DNA from: Bacteroidales bacterium
Lineage (GTDB): Bacteria; Bacteroidota; Bacteroidia; Bacteroidales; P3
NCBI GenBank assembly: GCA_017645585.1
Contig: JAGCOF010000027.1
Location: 1-36,256 of the forward strand
Length of the DNA: 36,256 nt
Reading direction: 5' to 3'
Part shown: piece after piece, positions 15,949-23,581 of the stretch
Numbering within the stretch: the first letter of the stretch is position 1
Layout: each line of letters begins with the position of its first letter
Translations under genes and position numbers: made by a program
Notes under the pieces: generated by a model
The model's input: only the letters and a program-made list of their open reading frames with translations
What the model was told of the DNA's origin: nothing
The model's database searches: none

Positions 15949-17388
15949 ATGGTATCATTCATTATCGCTGTCATACTGCTGGTACTTGGCTACCTGCTTT
16001 ATTCCAAGGTGGTGGAGCGCATTCTCGGCGTCGACCCGCAACGTACCACGCCCGCCGTGGCGCACCCCGACGGAGTGGACTACGTGCCCATGAAACCGTG
16101 GCGCATTTTCCTCATCCAATTCCTCAACATTGCCGGCGTGGGTCCCATCTGCGGCGCCATCATGGGTGCGCAGTTCGGCACTGCCTCGTTCCTCTGGATT
16201 GTCTTCGGCTGCATCTTCGCCGGTGCGGTGCACGACTTCATCGCGGGCTTTATCAGCATCCGTCAGGACGGCGCCTCGCTGCCCGAGATACACGGCAAAT
16301 ACCTGGGCAACGGCATGAAGCAGTTCATGCGCGGCTTCACGGTGCTGCTGATGATCCTGGTGGGCGCCGTGTTTGTGAATACCCCCGCCGTGCTGCTCAA
16401 CCAGAACTTCACACCCGATTGGAATATCTTCATCTGGGTGGGCATCATCTTCGCCTACTACCTGCTGGCCACCCTGCTGCCTATCGACAAGGTGATTGGC
16501 AAGATATACCCTATCTTTGGCATTCTGCTGCTGGCCATGGCTGTGGCCATCGTGGTGGCCTTTGTGGTCTACCGTGTGCCGATACCCGAGGTGTGGCAGG
16601 GCATGGAGAACCGCCACCCGCAGGCCGCCACCAACCCCATCTTCCCCATGATGTTCATTAGCATCGCCTGCGGTGCCATCAGCGGCTTCCACGCCACCCA
16701 GAGCCCCCTCATGGCTCGCTGCATGATCAACGAAAAGCAGACACGCCCCATCTTCTACGGCGCCATGATTACCGAAGGCGTGGTAGCTCTCATCTGGGCT
16801 GCCGCCGCCACCTACTTCTTCCACGACAAACCCGAGCTGTGCATCGGCAAGAGCGGTAACGATATGGTGGGCGTCATCGCAAACGAGTGGTTCCCCAAGG
16901 TCATCGCCGTCATCTGCATCCTCGGCGTCATCAGCGCGGCCGTCACCAGCGGCGACACCGCCCTGCGCTCGGCGCGACTGATTGTGGCCGACTTCATGCA
17001 CGTGGACCAAAAGCCCGTTCCCAAGCGTTTGCTGGTGGCCCTGCCGGTATTTGTGCTGGCCGCCGCACTGCTGGTCTTCTCGCTGGTCGACAAGGAAGGT
17101 TTCCAGGTTATCTGGCGCTACTTCTCGTGGGCCAACCAATTCCTGGCCATGGTCACCCTCTGGGCTGTCACCGTGTTCCTCTCGCGCCACCTGCCCGGCA
17201 AAGCCTGGTATTGGATCACCCTCATCCCTGCCCTCTTCATGAGCATGGTGACCATCAGCTTCCTCCTCGTGGCACAGAAAGAGGGCCTCGGCAGTGTCCT
17301 GCCGCATTCCCTCGGCTACGGCATCGCCGCCGTCATCACGCTGGCGCTCTGCATACTCTTCTTCATTCGCAAAAACAGAACCAAATAA
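15949..17388 (+). CDS. cstA: CstA-family carbon starvation / pyruvate or peptide transporter
   Basis: 479 aa inner-membrane protein with about 13 hydrophobic segments. Family hallmarks: the N-terminal IIAVILLVLGYLLYSKVVER and GVDPQRTTPA; the conserved QFLNIAGVGPICGAIMGAQF; HDFIAGFISIRQDGASLPEI; and ISGFHATQSPLMARCM. E. coli CstA is about 700 aa; this shorter type is common in anaerobes. Members transport peptides or pyruvate; the substrate here is unknown. It follows the FKBP gene by 19 nt and precedes the VWA gene by 3 nt, so the three are probably cotranscribed. Confidence 0.93.
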   Translation: MVSFIIAVILLVLGYLLYSKVVERILGVDPQRTTPAVAHPDGVDYVPMKPWRIFLIQFLNIAGVGPICGAIMGAQFGTASFLWIVFGCIFAGAVHDFIAGFISIRQDGASLPEIHGKYLGNGMKQFMRGFTVLLMILVGAVFVNTPAVLLNQNFTPDWNIFIWVGIIFAYYLLATLLPIDKVIGKIYPIFGILLLAMAVAIVVAFVVYRVPIPEVWQGMENRHPQAATNPIFPMMFISIACGAISGFHATQSPLMARCMINEKQTRPIFYGAMITEGVVALIWAAAATYFFHDKPELCIGKSGNDMVGVIANEWFPKVIAVICILGVISAAVTSGDTALRSARLIVADFMHVDQKPVPKRLLVALPVFVLAAALLVFSLVDKEGFQVIWRYFSWANQFLAMVTLWAVTVFLSRHLPGKAWYWITLIPALFMSMVTISFLLVAQKEGLGSVLPHSLGYGIAAVITLALCILFFIRKNRTK

Positions 17389-17391
17389 CCC

Positions 17392-18741
17392 ATGCGCAAG
17401 CTGCTCATAGTGCTGCTGCTGACGGGGTTCGCTGCCTCGGCTATCGCCCAACAGCCCGACAAGACAAGGCTGCTGCTTATCATGGACTGTTCCAACTCCA
17501 TGTGGGACCATTGGCAGAGCAACAGCAAGATAAAGGTGACGCAGCAGGTGCTGCTGTCGTTCCTCGACAGCATCTCCAAGCAGCACGACGTCGATGTGGC
17601 CCTGCGCGTGTTCGGTCATCTCAACAAGGAGCAGTTCGGTACGCGCCTCGAGGTGCCCTTCGGCGAGAACAACATCTACCGCCTGCAGAGCAAGATCAAG
17701 ACCCTCGTGCCGCAGGGCGGCTGCACGGCGGCAGCAGCGCTCACTGACGCCCTCAGCGACTTCCCCGCCACAGGCTCGTCGCGCAACCTTATATTGATTA
17801 TTACCGACGGCATGGACGACTGCGACGCCGAGATATGCGATGTGGCACGTCAGGTGCAGCTCAGCGGCGTGGTGGTGCAGACCTTTGTGCTCTGCATCGG
17901 CAACGGCTCGACATCCTATGCTTCGTGCGCCGGCAGCGTGTTCCCGGTGCCGCACGAGGAGGAGTTCGCCAAGACGCTCTACGACATCTTCCGCCTCAGC
18001 GGCCACAAGGCCAAGGTGGTGCTGAACATGGTGGACGGCGGCGGCGACCTCTACGAGACGGAGCACCCTGTGGCCTTCTACGACCACCGCACCGGCGTCA
18101 TACGCCAGAGCACCATCTACAGCGTCGACGGCAAGCTGAAGCCCGACACGCTGCTGATGGACCCGCTAATGACCTACGACATGACCGTCTTCACCCATCC
18201 GCCGCTGCGCCGCGAGGCCATGCAGTTCAGCATCGACCGCGTGAACAATATCGACATCACCGTCAGCGAAGGCGCCCTCAAGGTGCATTACAGCGGCCAA
18301 CGCCCACAATGGACACAGTCGGCCGTGGACGCCATCGTGCGCCGTGCCGGAAGTGGTGAACGTGTGGCAGCCCAGGAAGTTGGCGAGGTGGGACAGTACC
18401 TTGCTGGCCGCTATGACGTGGAAGTGCAAACGCTACCTGTTACTGTGCTCCGCAATGTCGAGGTGCGCGGCAATGCCGCCACCGAGCTCTCGGTACCTAT
18501 GCCCGGCATGCTGGTGCTCAGCAAGCCCAAGGGCATCACCACTGGTGCCATATTTAGATTGCGCGACGGCCAGGTGGAATTCGCCACTGACCTCAACCCC
18601 AGCACCGCCGGCGAACGGCTATTATTGCAACCCGGCCAGTACGAACTCGTCCTCCACCCCCAGAACACCACAGCATACAAAAAAGTACAAACCAAGCGGT
18701 TTGTGATAGAAAGCTCACAGACAACAAAGATACAATTTTAA
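17392..18741 (+). CDS. Secreted von Willebrand factor A-domain protein
   Basis: 449 aa. A signal peptide covers residues 1-19. The VWA domain covers about 26-200 with a complete MIDAS: D32-C-S34-N-S36, a Thr in GGCTAAAALTDAL, and the acidic ITDGMDDCD. Two extra cysteines in the domain may form disulfides. The second half has two beta-rich segments, the last (GQVEFATDLNPSTAGERLLLQPGQYELVLH) resembling a small adhesion-type domain. VWA domains bind protein partners through a divalent metal; the partner is unknown. The last 60 bp are AT-rich and lead directly into the restriction-modification island, whose left edge lies at about 18.68-18.75 kb. Confidence 0.88.
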   Translation: MRKLLIVLLLTGFAASAIAQQPDKTRLLLIMDCSNSMWDHWQSNSKIKVTQQVLLSFLDSISKQHDVDVALRVFGHLNKEQFGTRLEVPFGENNIYRLQSKIKTLVPQGGCTAAAALTDALSDFPATGSSRNLILIITDGMDDCDAEICDVARQVQLSGVVVQTFVLCIGNGSTSYASCAGSVFPVPHEEEFAKTLYDIFRLSGHKAKVVLNMVDGGGDLYETEHPVAFYDHRTGVIRQSTIYSVDGKLKPDTLLMDPLMTYDMTVFTHPPLRREAMQFSIDRVNNIDITVSEGALKVHYSGQRPQWTQSAVDAIVRRAGSGERVAAQEVGEVGQYLAGRYDVEVQTLPVTVLRNVEVRGNAATELSVPMPGMLVLSKPKGITTGAIFRLRDGQVEFATDLNPSTAGERLLLQPGQYELVLHPQNTTAYKKVQTKRFVIESSQTTKIQF

Positions 18742-18755
18742 CAATTATTGACAAT

Positions 18756-20027
18756 ATGATTCAAACAAGACATACTCTCATAAATGGAGATAGCAGAAAC
18801 ATGAGTCTGATGCCAGACAAGTCAGTGCATCTAATCATTACTTCCCCTCCATACTGGCAGTTGAAGGATTATGGTACCGATGATCAAATAGGATTTAATG
18901 AGAGCTATGAGTCTTACATCAACAATCTGAATCTTGTATGGTCAGAATGCAATCGTATTTTGAAGGACGGATGTCGTCTGTGCATCAATATCGGAGATCA
19001 ATTTGCCCGCTCTGTATATTATGGTAGATATAAGGTTATTCCCATCAGGACTGAGATTATACGCTTTTGTGAGACATTAGGTCTTGATTACATGGGAGCC
19101 GTAATATGGCAGAAACAGACATCTATGCATACTACGGGCGGCGGCGTTGTGATGGGCAGTTTCCCTTATCCTCGTAATGGTATCCTAAAGATTGATTACG
19201 AATTCATCCTGATTTTCAAAAAACAGGGTAAAGCACCTATGCCCACAAAAGAGCAAAAAGAAATGTCGGAGATTGGAAAGGACGAGTGGAACAAATTATT
19301 TGCTTCACATTGGACATTTGCAGGTGCACGACAGGACGGACATATTGCGATGTTCCCGGAGGAACTCCCTGCACGACTGATAAAGATGTTCTCTTTTGCA
19401 GGAGAGACCATTTTCGACCCTTTCATGGGTAGCGGAACAACTGCTTTAGCAGCAAGGAATCTTAATAGGGACTCTATCGGCTATGAAATCAACAAAGATT
19501 TCAGGCAATATTATGAGCAGAAGGTAATCAATAGATCTATTTTTGACCAAAATATCTACAACATCCGTGAGGACGAGGCATCGTATCGATTAACTGGACG
19601 GATGGACACTCTTCCTTATTTGTTTTATGATCCACTGAAGATGAACAATAAAGTTGATGTAAAAAAACTTCAGTTCGGCTCTAAAATTGACAAGAATAGT
19701 GGTGAGCGAGAGGAACTTTATTCTGTTAAACAAGTGTTGTCTCCAAATTTATTGGAATTGAACACCGGTTTGGTCATAAAACTATTAGGTGTTGAACCAA
19801 ACCCGACCAAAGTAGAACAGGCTACAGATTATCTCCAAAGCAAAACGAAAGGACATAAAGTATACATGAGGTTTGACAAAATAAAGTACGACTCACAGAA
19901 CCAACTATTGTGTTATCTCTATTTAGAAAACCGAACATTCCTAAATGCACATATTCTAAAAGAGAAGTTGGCAATAGCAGACACAAGTATAGCATATAAA
20001 TATAGAAATAAGTTTATAAACTATTGA
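18756..20027 (+). CDS. DNA methyltransferase, probably N4-cytosine type
   Basis: 423 aa. It has the catalytic motif TSPPYW (29-34) ahead of the AdoMet-binding motif FDPFMGSGTT (220-229), the permuted order of the beta class. Ser in SPPY is typical of N4-methylcytosine enzymes, while D/NPPY is typical of N6-adenine ones. About 150 residues follow the core (KVEQATDYLQSKTKGHKVYMRF) and may serve in target recognition. It is about 35-40% GC against about 60% in flanking genes. It heads a three-gene block with the winged-helix-like protein and the MjaI-type endonuclease, whose DNA target it should protect. Confidence 0.93.
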   Translation: MIQTRHTLINGDSRNMSLMPDKSVHLIITSPPYWQLKDYGTDDQIGFNESYESYINNLNLVWSECNRILKDGCRLCINIGDQFARSVYYGRYKVIPIRTEIIRFCETLGLDYMGAVIWQKQTSMHTTGGGVVMGSFPYPRNGILKIDYEFILIFKKQGKAPMPTKEQKEMSEIGKDEWNKLFASHWTFAGARQDGHIAMFPEELPARLIKMFSFAGETIFDPFMGSGTTALAARNLNRDSIGYEINKDFRQYYEQKVINRSIFDQNIYNIREDEASYRLTGRMDTLPYLFYDPLKMNNKVDVKKLQFGSKIDKNSGEREELYSVKQVLSPNLLELNTGLVIKLLGVEPNPTKVEQATDYLQSKTKGHKVYMRFDKIKYDSQNQLLCYLYLENRTFLNAHILKEKLAIADTSIAYKYRNKFINY

Positions 20028-20031
20028 TAAT

Positions 20032-20349
20032 ATGGCAACAATTCAGCAATTATTAGGAGTTATTCCCTATGGAAAACAAAATGCAATACATGCGGAAGAC
20101 ATTGCTCGTCAACTGCATCTACCAACAGATGGAAATCAGGTTGAGGCGAGAGGATTAATAAGAGATGCTATTATGGCCGGACACATCATTTTAAGCATCC
20201 CTGTTCTGGGATACTGGCGTTCTAATGATAAACAGGAAGTTCAAAACCACATTTCTTCTTTAGATGAAAGAGCACAAGAAATAAGTGAGCGTAGTGCCGC
20301 TATTAAACGGGCTTGGAACAACACTAATCCACATAATCCAATTCAATAA
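20032..20349 (+). CDS. Small putative winged-helix protein of the restriction-modification island
   Basis: 105 aa, 4 nt after the methyltransferase and 3 nt before the endonuclease. Residues 10-65 read like a winged helix-turn-helix: AIHAEDIARQLHLP would be helices 1-2, VEARGLIRDAIMAGH the recognition helix, and ILSIPVLGYWRSN the wing. The remaining 40 residues are a charged helix (SSLDERAQEISERSAAIKRAW). I do not recognise a named family. It may be a controller of the restriction genes or an accessory DNA-binding subunit. The low GC matches its neighbours. Confidence 0.75.
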   Translation: MATIQQLLGVIPYGKQNAIHAEDIARQLHLPTDGNQVEARGLIRDAIMAGHIILSIPVLGYWRSNDKQEVQNHISSLDERAQEISERSAAIKRAWNNTNPHNPIQ

Positions 20350-20352
20350 GAG

Positions 20353-21042
20353 ATGAAAACATATTCAATGACCTTTGCGGGCAAGAAAGAGTTTCTTTTG
20401 AACCATACATGCCAATTATACCAACTCACTCGTCCAAACAAAGTCGGGGCTGTGATGAATCTGATTCGTCAATGCCAACCTTCGTCTATTGAAGAATGGG
20501 AGAGGTGGTACTTTGAAAACGCAGTGACCGAGGGTAAAACTCCAGTTAGAATATCGAGAGAATCTCTATTAGAACTTGGAGAACGTTTGTATACCAAGAT
20601 GACTGAACTTGTAATTCCACAATTACAAGAAGCAATCAATAGTTTAACCCGTCAGGACTGCATAAACTATGTATACAATCTAACAATCAACCGTACATTT
20701 GATGGTTATCAGCGAGAAAAATCTGTTGTAAATGACGGTTTGGCAAAGATATTTAAAGACATTGCTTTTGAGGAAAGTGACCCTGAACTTGATCACGCTG
20801 GTGATATCGATTATGTTGCCCATGTTGGCGACTATCAGATTGGCATTCAAATTAAGCCAGTGACAGCAAATGCCAATTTTGGTGGTTATTCTCTTACCGA
20901 AAGGATGAAAGCCAGCTTTGAGGACTTCAAAGAGAAGTATGGCGGAGAAGTATTTGTGGTTTTCAGTTTGGACGGCAAGATTGCTAACCCTGAAGTAATT
21001 GATGAGATAACCAAAGAAATTGAAAGCTTAAGAAACAAATAA
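20353..21042 (+). CDS. MjaI-family type II restriction endonuclease
   Basis: 229 aa. The N-terminal segment TRPNKVG (26-32) followed by EEWERWYFEN (47-56) matches the MjaI family pattern TRPxxVG...EWxxWY. The nuclease core is a PD-(D/E)XK variant: D151-I-D153, then IGIQIKPV with Q166 and K168, that is D-x12-QxK. MjaI itself cuts CTAG and its partner makes N4-methylcytosine, agreeing with the methyltransferase upstream. CTAG as the target here is inference. The gene is low in GC. The island ends here: the next gene starts 12 nt on with host-like composition. Confidence 0.82.
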   Translation: MKTYSMTFAGKKEFLLNHTCQLYQLTRPNKVGAVMNLIRQCQPSSIEEWERWYFENAVTEGKTPVRISRESLLELGERLYTKMTELVIPQLQEAINSLTRQDCINYVYNLTINRTFDGYQREKSVVNDGLAKIFKDIAFEESDPELDHAGDIDYVAHVGDYQIGIQIKPVTANANFGGYSLTERMKASFEDFKEKYGGEVFVVFSLDGKIANPEVIDEITKEIESLRNK

Positions 21043-21054
21043 AACAAAATAACA

Positions 21055-22269
21055 ATGACCCACTACGAAAAACAATCAAGCAAAGAGTTGCGCGCCGGCA
21101 TGGGCGAAGGCCTGGTAGAGGCTGGCCGCAAGAACGAGAATGTCGTCGCCCTGAGCGCGGACGTGAAAGGCAGCGTCAAGATGGACGGCTTCGCCAAGGA
21201 GTTCCCTGAGCGCTTCATCCAGTGCGGCATCGCCGAGGCCAATATGGTCGGCATTGCCGCCGGCCTGAGCCTCTGCGGCAAGGTACCCTTCATCGGGGGC
21301 TTCGCCGAGTTCGTCACCGGCCGCGTCTACGACCAGATCCGCCAGGTGGTGTGCTACTCGAACAAGAACGTCAAAATCTGCGGCTCGCACGCCGGTATTT
21401 CCCTCGGCGAGGACGGCGCCACGCACCAGACCATGGAGGACATCGCCCTGATGAAGGTGCTGCCCAACATGACCGTCCTCGTGCCCGCCGACTTCAACCA
21501 GGCCAAGGCCGCCACGCTGGCCGCCGCCGAGCACGTCGGACCCGTCTATCTGCGCCTCGGCCGCTCCAAGATGCCCTGTTTCCTGCCGGAGAATGAAAAA
21601 TTCGAAATCGGCAAGGCCCAGCTGCTGAGCGAGGGCACCGACGTGACCCTCTTCGCCTGCGGCCACCTTGTGTGGGAAGCCCTGCAGGCCGCCGAGATGC
21701 TCGAGAAGGTAGGCATCAGCTGCGAGGTTATCAACATCCACACCATCAAGCCCCTCGACGTGGAGGCCGTCGTGGCCAGCGCCCGCAAGACCGGCGCCGT
21801 CGTCACCTGCGAGGAGCACCTCTTCAACGGCGGCCTCGGCGACAGCATCGCCCAGACCCTCGCCCTGCACTGCCCCACACCCATGGAGTACGTGGCCGTG
21901 GACGACCGCTTCGGCGAGAGCGGCACTCCCGACGAGATGCTCACCAACTACCACCTCCGCGCCGCCGACATCATGGCCAAGGTCTACGCCATCCTGCAGC
22001 GCAAGCCCGGCGCCCCGCAGCAGCGCTACTGCCAGAGCTGCGGAATGCCGCTGACCGACGAGGTCACAAGCGAGAATCCCGACTACTGCACCTACTGCTA
22101 CAAAGATGGCCACTTCACCGCCGACTGCACCATGGAGCAGATGATAGACTTCTGCGTCCAGTACGTCGACGAGTTCAACCGCAGCACCGGCCAGCAACTC
22201 ACCGCCGACGAGTACCGCCAGCAGCTCCTGCAATACTTCCCGCAGCTCAAGCGCTGGAAGAAGAAATAA
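21055..22269 (+). CDS. Transketolase C-terminal subunit fused to a zinc ribbon
   Basis: 404 aa. Residues 1-315 form the pyrimidine-binding and C-terminal domains of a split transketolase (ALSADVKGSVK; RFIQCGIAEANMVGIAAGLS; GSHAGISLGEDGATHQ; CEEHLFNGGLGD). It should pair with an N-terminal subunit to move two-carbon units in the pentose phosphate pathway. Residues 326-348 hold a C-x2-C-x15-C-x2-C zinc ribbon (CQSCG and CTYC), followed by CTMEQMIDFC and a helical tail. The tail resembles the small stand-alone Zn-ribbon proteins with a GMPL...YCTYCYKDG signature (putative zinc ribbon family). The frame is continuous across the junction. The matching N-terminal subunit is on the other strand at 25224-26072. 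Confidence 0.9.
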   Translation: MTHYEKQSSKELRAGMGEGLVEAGRKNENVVALSADVKGSVKMDGFAKEFPERFIQCGIAEANMVGIAAGLSLCGKVPFIGGFAEFVTGRVYDQIRQVVCYSNKNVKICGSHAGISLGEDGATHQTMEDIALMKVLPNMTVLVPADFNQAKAATLAAAEHVGPVYLRLGRSKMPCFLPENEKFEIGKAQLLSEGTDVTLFACGHLVWEALQAAEMLEKVGISCEVINIHTIKPLDVEAVVASARKTGAVVTCEEHLFNGGLGDSIAQTLALHCPTPMEYVAVDDRFGESGTPDEMLTNYHLRAADIMAKVYAILQRKPGAPQQRYCQSCGMPLTDEVTSENPDYCTYCYKDGHFTADCTMEQMIDFCVQYVDEFNRSTGQQLTADEYRQQLLQYFPQLKRWKKK

Positions 22270-22280
22270 AATGCAACCCT

Positions 22281-22490
22281 ATGTTTAGTACTTTATTTAA
22301 AACAGAAGGATACAAAAACTTCATAAAAAAACTCCTATGGATAGCGCTTGCCGTTCTATTCATCGGAGTAGTGTTCCGCCTCACCCACCTCAATGAAGGA
22401 TACATCATGATACTTTGCGGTGGTGGCACCCTGCTTATCATCGGCCTCCTGAAGCTGGTCGAGATGATTTCGGAAAACCACGAAGGCTAA
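22281..22490 (+). CDS. Small two-helix membrane protein
   Basis: 69 aa, ATG 11 nt after the transketolase stop. An N-terminal charged segment (FKTEGYKNFIKK) is followed by two hydrophobic helices (about residues 19-33 and 42-60) joined by FRLTHLNEG, then an acidic end. The arrangement recalls the N-terminal membrane part of GldL from the type IX secretion motor (YKNF, hydrophobic helix, short loop with His, second helix). It is much shorter and lacks the GldL cytoplasmic tail, so this is a weak resemblance only. Its place just before a strong terminator makes it the last gene of that transcript. Confidence 0.7.
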   Translation: MFSTLFKTEGYKNFIKKLLWIALAVLFIGVVFRLTHLNEGYIMILCGGGTLLIIGLLKLVEMISENHEG

Positions 22491-22507
22491 CAAGCCATCA
22501 GAGTTAG

Positions 22508-22537
22508 GGCCCGCACCTGTGGCGCGGGCCTTGTTTT
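22508..22537 (+). terminator. Rho-independent terminator
   Basis: GGCCCGC (22508-22514) pairs with GCGGGCC (22524-22530) and is followed by TTGTTTT, 17 nt after the stop of the small membrane protein. Confidence 0.85.
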
Positions 22538-22593
22538 AACCAAAATTAACACTTGCACAACTCACTCTAAGCCAACACCAACTCCATACCATG

Positions 22594-22648
22594 TCCGACT
22601 AAAGTCCGACTCTCCTCCGATCACCGTCGGACAATGCACGGAGATGAC
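22594..22648. repeat. 11-nt periodic TCCGAC array (locus B)
   Basis: Units begin at 22594 (TCCGACTAAAG), 22605 (TCCGACTCTCC), 22616 (TCCGATCACCG), 22627 (TCGGACAATGC) and 22638 (ACGGAGATGAC). Read on the minus strand this matches the arrays at 11055 and 30228, including TCGGACATGGT followed by GGAGTTGG. No TCGTGCACGA box lies at the expected distance, so this is a partial, inverted copy. Confidence 0.7.
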
Positions 22649-22691
22649 TCGGGAATAACAGACGATTAAGACACAGGCAAAGGAGAAGAAA

Positions 22692-22943
22692 ATGAGACAA
22701 TCGACTATCGATAAATATGGACGCCATATACTCTTTTTCTGGGGTATCGTATTCGCCCTCGTGGCGTACATTTTATGGAAGGATGTCATTGTCGAGCACC
22801 AATGGCCCGACAATCTCGACCTCTGGATAGGCCTCATATCGACGCCGCTGGTTTCCCTCGTCAGCCTTGGAACTGCCATATTCTACCACCAGATAAAGAA
22901 GAAGTCTCAGTCTAAAAACAAACCGAAAGCCGACAATAAATGA
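22692..22943 (+). CDS. Small membrane protein of unknown function
   Basis: 83 aa with two hydrophobic segments (about residues 12-28 and 43-64) and a Lys-rich C-terminal tail, so both ends are probably cytoplasmic. An unusually good Shine-Dalgarno sequence (AAAGGAG, 22679-22685) precedes the ATG by 6 nt; most genes here lack one. Its stop overlaps the start of the LOG gene in an ATGA, implying coupled translation. No family recognised. Confidence 0.75.
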   Translation: MRQSTIDKYGRHILFFWGIVFALVAYILWKDVIVEHQWPDNLDLWIGLISTPLVSLVSLGTAIFYHQIKKKSQSKNKPKADNK

Positions 22944-23512
22944 ACACAGCAGTCTTCTGCGGCTCTTCGCTGCCGCACAACAAGGAAATCGTCGAGGCCG
23001 CCGCCGTCCTCGGCCGCCGCATCGCGCAGGAGGGGCACACCCTCGTCTATGGCGGATCCAACCTCGGCCTCATGGGCGTGGTCAGCGGCGCGGCGCTGGA
23101 GGAGGGAGGCCGCGTCGTCGGCGTCATCCCCAACCTCTTCAGCGACGACATCATCCACTCGCAGCGCGTCACCGAGCTCGTCCGCGTCGGCAGCATGGCC
23201 GAGCGCAAGGAACGCATCCTCGCCCTCTGCGACGCCTTCATCGCCCTCCCCGGCGGCATCGGCACTATCGACGAAGTCTCCGAAGTCATGGTCATGAATC
23301 AGCTGCAGATAGTCGACGGCAAACGAGTGTTGGACGGCAGCTATCAGCAGAAGCCGATGATACTCCTCAACATCGACGGCTACTACAACCCCTTCCTCGA
23401 ACAGCTCCGCCTCATCAAAGAGGAGGGCCTGATGCGCAGCGACGCCGGGCTGGTCTCGGTAAATTCTTTAGATGATGTGTTTTTAAAGCTCAATCAGATT
23501 GTAAAAGATTAG
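22940..23512 (+). CDS. LOG-family protein (nucleoside 5'-monophosphate phosphoribohydrolase type)
   Basis: 190 aa Rossmann-fold protein of the TIGR00730/LOG group. Signatures: VFCGSS (5-10), VYGGSNLGLMG (37-47), MAERK with R89 and K90, and PGGIGTIDE (104-112), the PGGxGTxxE catalytic loop. These enzymes split cytokinin-type or ordinary nucleoside monophosphates into base and ribose 5-phosphate; in non-plant bacteria the physiological substrate is uncertain. Its last seven codons form the left arm of a long hairpin (23489-23566). Confidence 0.93.
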   Translation: MNTAVFCGSSLPHNKEIVEAAAVLGRRIAQEGHTLVYGGSNLGLMGVVSGAALEEGGRVVGVIPNLFSDDIIHSQRVTELVRVGSMAERKERILALCDAFIALPGGIGTIDEVSEVMVMNQLQIVDGKRVLDGSYQQKPMILLNIDGYYNPFLEQLRLIKEEGLMRSDAGLVSVNSLDDVFLKLNQIVKD

Positions 23513-23566
23513 AAAAGAAGGCTACGCAATCATTATTCTTTTAAAATCTTTTACAATCTGATTGAG
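23489..23566. repeat. Long inverted repeat made from the 3' end of the LOG gene
   Basis: The left arm 23489-23510 encodes the last residues of the LOG protein (LNQIVKD). Its perfect 22-nt inverted copy is at 23545-23566. With two mismatched positions the stem extends a further 7 bp (23513-23519 with 23536-23542), leaving a 16-nt loop. The right arm ends 15 nt before the next start codon. It could act as a terminator or attenuator; it lacks a clear T-tract. Confidence 0.8.
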
Positions 23567-23581
23567 ACAAAATCTGAAGCG

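Noticed and set aside
15955-18087. A 710-codon open frame on the minus strand
   Set aside because: It lies opposite cstA and the VWA gene, both with clear family motifs. Its product is His/Glu/Val-rich without domains, as expected from the complement of GC-rich coding DNA.
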